NCBI GenBank assembly: GCA_018970845.1
Contig: JAGWVO010000142.1
Span: forward strand, 1-8,742
DNA length: 8,742 nt
Direction: 5' to 3'
From: Planctomycetota bacterium
Lineage (GTDB): Bacteria; Planctomycetota; Planctomycetia; Gemmatales; Gemmataceae
Below are positions 5,982-8,742 of this stretch, one piece after another. A program made the translations under genes and the position numbers. Position 1 is the first letter of the stretch, and each line of letters starts with the position of its first letter. The notes under the pieces were generated by a model. It saw only the letters and a program-made list of their open reading frames with translations. It was not told the origin of the DNA and did not search any database.

Positions 5982-6362
5982 GTGGCGAAGACGAAGAAGC
6001 GCAAGGTCAGGCGCAATGTGAATCAGGGCGTCGCCCATATTCGCGCCACCTTCAACAACACGATCGTGACGATCACCGATCGTCAGGGCGACACGCTTTG
6101 CTTCGCCTCGGGCGGACAGGTCGGCTTCAAGGGAAGCCGGAAAAGCACGCCTTTCGCCGCGCAGCGCGCCGCAGAGGTGGCCGCCGAAAGGGCCGCGAAG
6201 TTCGGTGTTCGCGACCTTGATGTTCGCGTGCAAGGGCCTGGCGCCGGGCGCGAGTCGGCCATCACGGCCCTTCAGGCGTCCGGAATGATTATCAAATCGA
6301 TCGAGGATGTGACGCCACTGCCTCACAACGGCTGTCGTCCTCCCAAGAAGCGTCGAGTTTAA
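5982..6362 (+). CDS. rpsK: 30S ribosomal protein S11
   Basis: S11 lies on the 30S platform, near the path of the mRNA and the E site. The 126-residue product has a basic N-terminus (KTKKRKVRRNV), then GVAHIRATFNNTIVTITD (16-33), GFKGSRKSTPFAAQ (48-61), the Gly-rich VQGPGAGRESA (83-93) and the hallmark C-terminus DVTPLPHNGCRPPKKRRV (109-126). Length is typical. The GTG at 5982 is chosen because GGAGAGG (5970-5976) sits 5 bases upstream and the N-terminus fits; there is no better in-frame ATG. It follows rpsM and precedes rpsD, as in the E. coli alpha operon. Confidence 0.98.
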   Translation: MAKTKKRKVRRNVNQGVAHIRATFNNTIVTITDRQGDTLCFASGGQVGFKGSRKSTPFAAQRAAEVAAERAAKFGVRDLDVRVQGPGAGRESAITALQASGMIIKSIEDVTPLPHNGCRPPKKRRV

Positions 6363-6370
6363 CAGACACG

Positions 6371-6396
6371 GCAGTCCCGATCTTCAACCGGGCTGC
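6371..6396 (+). promoter_or_regulatory. Hairpin upstream of rpsD, paired with a 13-base motif
   Basis: GCAG(T)CCCG (6371-6379) pairs with CGGGCTGC (6389-6396): 8 base pairs with one bulged T (6375) and a 9-base loop, ATCTTCAAC (6380-6388). It begins 8 bases after the rpsK stop. The 13-base sequence CAAGGGAACCTGA starts on its last base (6396). No T tract follows, so a terminator is unlikely. A second hairpin with a 9-base loop and the same 13 bases occurs downstream of rpsD. I infer a regulatory element, possibly bound by S4. Confidence 0.5.
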
Positions 6397-6408
6397 AAGG
6401 GAACCTGA
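6396..6408 (+). repeat. 13-base intergenic motif, copy 1
   Basis: CAAGGGAACCTGA, identical to the copy at 7132-7144. This copy lies in the rpsK-rpsD gap, directly after the hairpin at 6371-6396 and 23 bases before the rpsD start. The inner AAGGGAACC also appears in rplF (361-369) and rpoA (7504-7512), where it encodes Lys-Gly-Thr, so part of the match could be chance. The full 13-base match I see only in these two gaps. Confidence 0.5.
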
Positions 6409-6431
6409 ACGGGGAGCATCGGCGGGATACT

Positions 6432-7085
6432 ATGGCAAGAACCACCAATCCGGTTTGCAAGATGTGCCGGCGTGAAGGCCGCAAGCTGTACCTCAAGGGC
6501 ACTCGCTGCGAGTCCGACAAGTGTTCCGTCAGTCGGCGCAACAAGCCGCCCGGCATGCACGCCGATCGGCGCTCAAAGCCCTCCGAATATGGAACCCGCC
6601 TCCGCGAGAAGCAGAAGCTCAAGCGGTTTTACGGCATTCTCGATCGCCAGTTCCACCGCACCTTCGACCAGGCGACCCGTGCGACCGGCAACACCGGCGA
6701 GCAACTCCTCTCGTTGATGGAGAGGCGGCTCGACAATGTGGTTTACCGGATGGGTTGGGCCGGCAGCCGCGCCGCCGCCCGTCAGTTGGTCGCCCACGGC
6801 CATTTCACGATCAACGGCAAGCATGTCGATATTCCGAGCCTTCTGGTCAAGCCCGGCGACTTGGTCTCCGTGAAGGCCAGGGAGCGTTCCCTCGCCATCG
6901 TGCGCAAGCTCTCGGAAGGGGTCGGCCGCAAGGAACTTCCGGCTTATCTGGAGGCGCAAGGCTCCGAAAGCGAACCGCCCCAGTGCCGGGTCACGAGGAT
7001 GCCCAGCCGCACCGATGTGGATCCCCGTCTTGAGGACCAGGGGCCGCTTCGCGAGCAGCTCATCATCGAATTCTGCTCCCGTTGA
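6432..7085 (+). CDS. rpsD: 30S ribosomal protein S4, zinc-binding form
   Basis: S4 is a primary 16S rRNA-binding protein that nucleates 30S assembly, affects translational fidelity and, in E. coli, represses translation of the alpha operon. The 217-residue protein has a zinc-knuckle N-terminus with C9, C12, C26 and C31 (C-x2-C, 13 residues, C-x4-C), the S4 RNA-binding domain at about 97-155 (MERRLDNVVYRMGW, ARQLVAHGHFTINGKHVDIP), and the standard ending EQLIIEFCSR. Residues about 171-206 are longer than in E. coli S4, adding roughly 10 residues. The ATG at 6432 is set by the family N-terminus (MARTTNPVCKMCRREG). Its ribosome-binding site is unusual: GGGGAG (6411-6416) is 15 bases away and only GGCGGGA (6421-6427) is closer. 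Copies of a shared 13-base motif flank the gene. Confidence 0.97.
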   Translation: MARTTNPVCKMCRREGRKLYLKGTRCESDKCSVSRRNKPPGMHADRRSKPSEYGTRLREKQKLKRFYGILDRQFHRTFDQATRATGNTGEQLLSLMERRLDNVVYRMGWAGSRAAARQLVAHGHFTINGKHVDIPSLLVKPGDLVSVKARERSLAIVRKLSEGVGRKELPAYLEAQGSESEPPQCRVTRMPSRTDVDPRLEDQGPLREQLIIEFCSR

Positions 7086-7111
7086 CCATCACCAAGGCGT
7101 TGCGCCTGGCT

Positions 7112-7130
7112 TGGAGCCCGGCCAACTCCA
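7112..7130 (+). promoter_or_regulatory. Hairpin downstream of rpsD, paired with the 13-base motif
   Basis: TGGAG (7112-7116) pairs with CTCCA (7126-7130) around a 9-base loop, CCCGGCCAA. The 13-base motif begins one base later, at 7132. The layout copies that upstream of rpsD. A competing 4-bp stem, GGCT (7108-7111) with AGCC (7115-7118), overlaps it, so two folds are possible. Function is inferred only from the repetition. Confidence 0.4.
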
Positions 7131-7131
7131 T

Positions 7132-7144
7132 CAAGGGAACCTGA
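7132..7144 (+). repeat. 13-base intergenic motif, copy 2
   Basis: CAAGGGAACCTGA, identical to the copy at 6396-6408. It lies in the 94-base rpsD-rpoA gap, between the hairpin at 7112-7130 and the hairpin at 7145-7158, and ends 35 bases before the rpoA start. Confidence 0.5.
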
Positions 7145-7158
7145 CGGCCCGCTGGCCG
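7145..7158 (+). promoter_or_regulatory. GC hairpin before the rpoA ribosome-binding site
   Basis: CGGCC (7145-7149) pairs with GGCCG (7154-7158) around a CGCT loop. It directly follows the second 13-base motif and ends 6 bases before the rpoA Shine-Dalgarno GAGGAG (7165-7170). It has no terminator-like T tract. Confidence 0.45.
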
Positions 7159-7179
7159 GAGACCGAGGAGATCGAGACA

Positions 7180-8175
7180 ATGCGAATCCGTTGGCGTGGA
7201 CTTGAGCTTCCCAGCCGCGTGGCGACCGACCGCCCCGCGATGACCGACACCTACGGCAAGTTCTCCATCGAGCCGTTCGAGCGCGGCTTGGGCGTGACGA
7301 TCGGCAACAGCCTCCGTCGCGTTCTCCTTTCCACGCTCGAGGGCAGCGCGATCACGCAAATCAAGATCCGCGGCGTCGCCCATGAGATCACCACCCTTCC
7401 CGGTGTCGTCGAGGATGTCACGGACATTGTCCTCAACATCAAGAGCCTCGTGGTGCGCAACACTTCCGACGAGCCCAAGGTGATCCGGATCGAGCGGTCG
7501 GAGAAGGGAACCATCTTCGCCCGCGACATCATCACCGATCCCTCGGTTGAGATCATCAATCCCGACCATGTGATCGCCACGCTCACGGGCGACATCACCT
7601 TCCATTGCGAGATGACCGTGGAGAACGGCCGGGGCTACCGCCCCGCCGAGGAGAATGTCCAGAAGGACCGGGAAATCGGCGTCATTCCCGTGGACAGCAG
7701 CTTTTCCCCCGTGGTCAAGGTCAAGTACGAGATCGTCGACACCCGCGTGGGCCAGAAGACGAACTATGACCGCCTTGTTCTTGAAATCTGGACCAACGGC
7801 ACCACCTCGCCACAGCTTGCGCTGGTCGAGGCGGCCAAGATTCTCCGCAAGCACCTCAATCCGTTCGTCCAGTACAGCGAGCCCGGTCCCGAGGTCTCGA
7901 TCGACGATCGTCCCGACTCGGCCGGCGGTTCCCACGATCAGGAACTTGAGCGCAAGCTGGCGATGAGCCTCGCCGAGCTCGAGTTGTCCGTCCGCGCGAC
8001 CAACTGCCTTGAGACCGAGGGCATCACCACCGTTCGCGACTTGGTGACCCGCAGCGAGGCTGAACTCCTCGAGGTCCGCAACTTCGGCGAGACGACGCTG
8101 AAGGAGGTCAAGCAAAAGCTGAGCGAGCGCGGCCTTGAATTGGGACAAAGGATTCCCGGCGCCCTCCGCCGCTAA
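7180..8175 (+). CDS. rpoA: DNA-directed RNA polymerase subunit alpha
   Basis: Alpha dimerises to start assembly of core RNA polymerase, and its C-terminal domain contacts promoter UP elements and activators. The 331-residue protein has the N-terminal domain at about 1-232, with TYGKFSIEPFERGLGVTIGN then SLRRVLLSTLEGSA, LPGVVEDVTDIVLNIKSL, and VGQKTNYDRLVLEIWTNGT. A polar linker follows (about 235-258), then the C-terminal domain LELSVRATNCLETEGI and EVRNFGETTLKEVKQKL. R272 and N275 match the DNA-contacting R265 and N268 of E. coli; E304-T305 replace the E. coli pair KK. The opening MRIRWRGLELPSRV resembles planctomycete alpha. The ATG at 7180 follows GAGGAG (7165-7170) by 9 bases; in-frame codons further upstream overlap rpsD and are not used. 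Confidence 0.97.
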   Translation: MRIRWRGLELPSRVATDRPAMTDTYGKFSIEPFERGLGVTIGNSLRRVLLSTLEGSAITQIKIRGVAHEITTLPGVVEDVTDIVLNIKSLVVRNTSDEPKVIRIERSEKGTIFARDIITDPSVEIINPDHVIATLTGDITFHCEMTVENGRGYRPAEENVQKDREIGVIPVDSSFSPVVKVKYEIVDTRVGQKTNYDRLVLEIWTNGTTSPQLALVEAAKILRKHLNPFVQYSEPGPEVSIDDRPDSAGGSHDQELERKLAMSLAELELSVRATNCLETEGITTVRDLVTRSEAELLEVRNFGETTLKEVKQKLSERGLELGQRIPGALRR

Positions 8176-8201
8176 CCGACAGAACGAAGGGGTATCGTGA
8201 C

Positions 8202-8687
8202 ATGCGCCATCTGAAATCGGGCCGCAAGCTCAATCGCAATGCCGCCCATCGCCGATCGTTATTCCGCAATATGGCGTGCGCCCTGATCGAGCACGGCCAA
8301 ATCGTGACGACGGTCGCCAAGGCCAAGGAACTTCGTCCGTTCGTCGAAAGGCTCGTCACCCTGGCGAGGCCGAAGGAGGGTCGCGACCCCGTGACCGCCC
8401 GCAGGCTCATCATTTCCCGGCTGGGGCCCACCGCCAAGACGGTCCTGACCACCGACAAGGCCAATGAGTCGATCCAGCAGGAATGGCTCAAGAGCAATGT
8501 CCTGCGCAGGTTGATGGAACGCGCGGCGGCCTACGAGGCGGCGAAGCGCCCCGGTGGATACACCCGCGTCGTCAAGATGTCCGACTACAGAATCGGGGAT
8601 GGCGGAGCGAAGGCGGTCATTGCCTTCATCGATCCAACCGAAGCCAAGGTGGCCCGCGAGGAAACTTCCGCCCCCACGGTTTCCTGA
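8202..8687 (+). CDS. rplQ: 50S ribosomal protein L17, extended
   Basis: L17 binds 23S rRNA near the exit of the peptide tunnel. The 161-residue product carries the family core: MRHLKSGRKLNRNAAHRRSL (1-20), FRNMACALIEHGQIVTTVAK (21-40), AKELRPFVERLVTLAR (41-56) and GGYTRVVKMSDYRIGDGGAKAVI (118-140). Most L17 proteins have about 115-130 residues. The extra length here is an insert at about 75-97, between the two conserved halves, and a polar tail after about 145 (DPTEAKVAREETSAPTVS). GAAGGGG (8186-8192) lies 9 bases before the ATG. It is the last gene before the terminator-like repeat, as expected for the end of the alpha operon. Confidence 0.96.
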   Translation: MRHLKSGRKLNRNAAHRRSLFRNMACALIEHGQIVTTVAKAKELRPFVERLVTLARPKEGRDPVTARRLIISRLGPTAKTVLTTDKANESIQQEWLKSNVLRRLMERAAAYEAAKRPGGYTRVVKMSDYRIGDGGAKAVIAFIDPTEAKVAREETSAPTVS

Positions 8688-8716
8688 TTTTTCTTGCCCA
8701 GCCCTGAATGCTTGCC

Positions 8717-8742
8717 AAGGGTCCCCACTTTTCGGGACCCTT
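8717..8742 (+). terminator. Probable intrinsic terminator of the operon
   Basis: AAGGGTCCC (8717-8725) and GGGACCCTT (8734-8742) form a perfect 9-bp stem with the 8-base loop CACTTTTC, 29 bases after the rplQ stop. The right arm ends in TT exactly at the window edge, so the T tract expected of an intrinsic terminator cannot be checked here. Its place after the last alpha-operon gene supports the call. The 29 bases between rplQ and the stem hold nothing else I recognise. Confidence 0.7.

Noticed and set aside
6428..6433. TACTAT as a -10 box at the rpsD start
   Set aside because: It overlaps the start codon and has no -35 match at proper spacing.
7082..7112. TTGACC as a -35 box for a promoter before rpoA
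   Set aside because: No -10-like sequence occurs 16-18 bases downstream (the bases are CCTGGCTT), and the -35 overlaps the rpsD stop.
7082..7144. A 20-codon frame from a TTG overlapping the rpsD stop and ending at the second 13-base motif (…KGT stop)
   Set aside because: There is no Shine-Dalgarno before it, and the matching motif before rpsD has no comparable start in its frame, so a leader-peptide reading is not supported.
7015..7179. Earlier in-frame start for rpoA
   Set aside because: It would add 55 residues overlapping rpsD and crossing the gap hairpins; the ATG at 7180 has a strong Shine-Dalgarno and the right N-terminus.
7063..8148. A 361-codon open frame on the minus strand opposite rpoA
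   Set aside because: It is antisense to rpoA with the low-complexity Asp/Gly/Leu/His composition of a shadow frame; no motifs and no ribosome-binding evidence.
1..8742. Mobile element, CRISPR array, defence system or other accessory cassette
   Set aside because: All coding space is filled by conserved operon genes on one strand, with gaps under 100 bases and no long direct or inverted repeats.

Overview
The window is one strand of a conserved ribosomal-protein super-operon: the 3' part of the spc operon followed by the alpha operon. Fourteen genes, all on the + strand, are read in this order: rpsH (3' part only), rplF, rplR, rpsE, rplO, secY, adk, map, rpmJ, rpsM, rpsK, rpsD, rpoA, rplQ. A perfect inverted repeat at the right edge looks like the operon terminator. 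I see no mobile elements, CRISPR array, tRNA or rRNA, and no accessory gene cassette.

Organism: the DNA is GC-rich. The N-terminus of RNA polymerase alpha (MRIRWRGLELPSRV), the S5 segment GYGKANEVPPAVEKA, the enlarged SecY, L6 and L17, and the absence of rpmD and infA from their usual places together suggest a member of the Planctomycetota. This assignment is from memory of family sequences, not from a search. It is moderately confident at phylum level and I offer no class or genus.

Layout: 1-2324 holds r-proteins S8, L6, L18, S5 and L15. L30 would normally lie between S5 and L15, but only one base separates those genes. 2355-5309 holds the protein-export channel subunit SecY, adenylate kinase and methionine aminopeptidase, linking ribosome synthesis to export, nucleotide balance and N-terminal maturation. 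IF-1 would normally follow map, but the 64-base gap there is too short for it and instead carries a good sigma70-like promoter candidate. 5374-8687 holds L36, S13, S11, S4, RNA polymerase alpha and L17.

The proteins look intact, with catalytic and zinc-binding residues present where expected. The most unusual content lies in the gaps. Most carry a compact GC-rich hairpin just before the next ribosome-binding site. The two gaps flanking rpsD share an identical 13-base sequence, each copy placed directly after a hairpin with a 9-base loop. Because S4 (rpsD) is the translational autoregulator of the alpha operon in E. coli, this pair is the best candidate here for an undescribed regulatory element.
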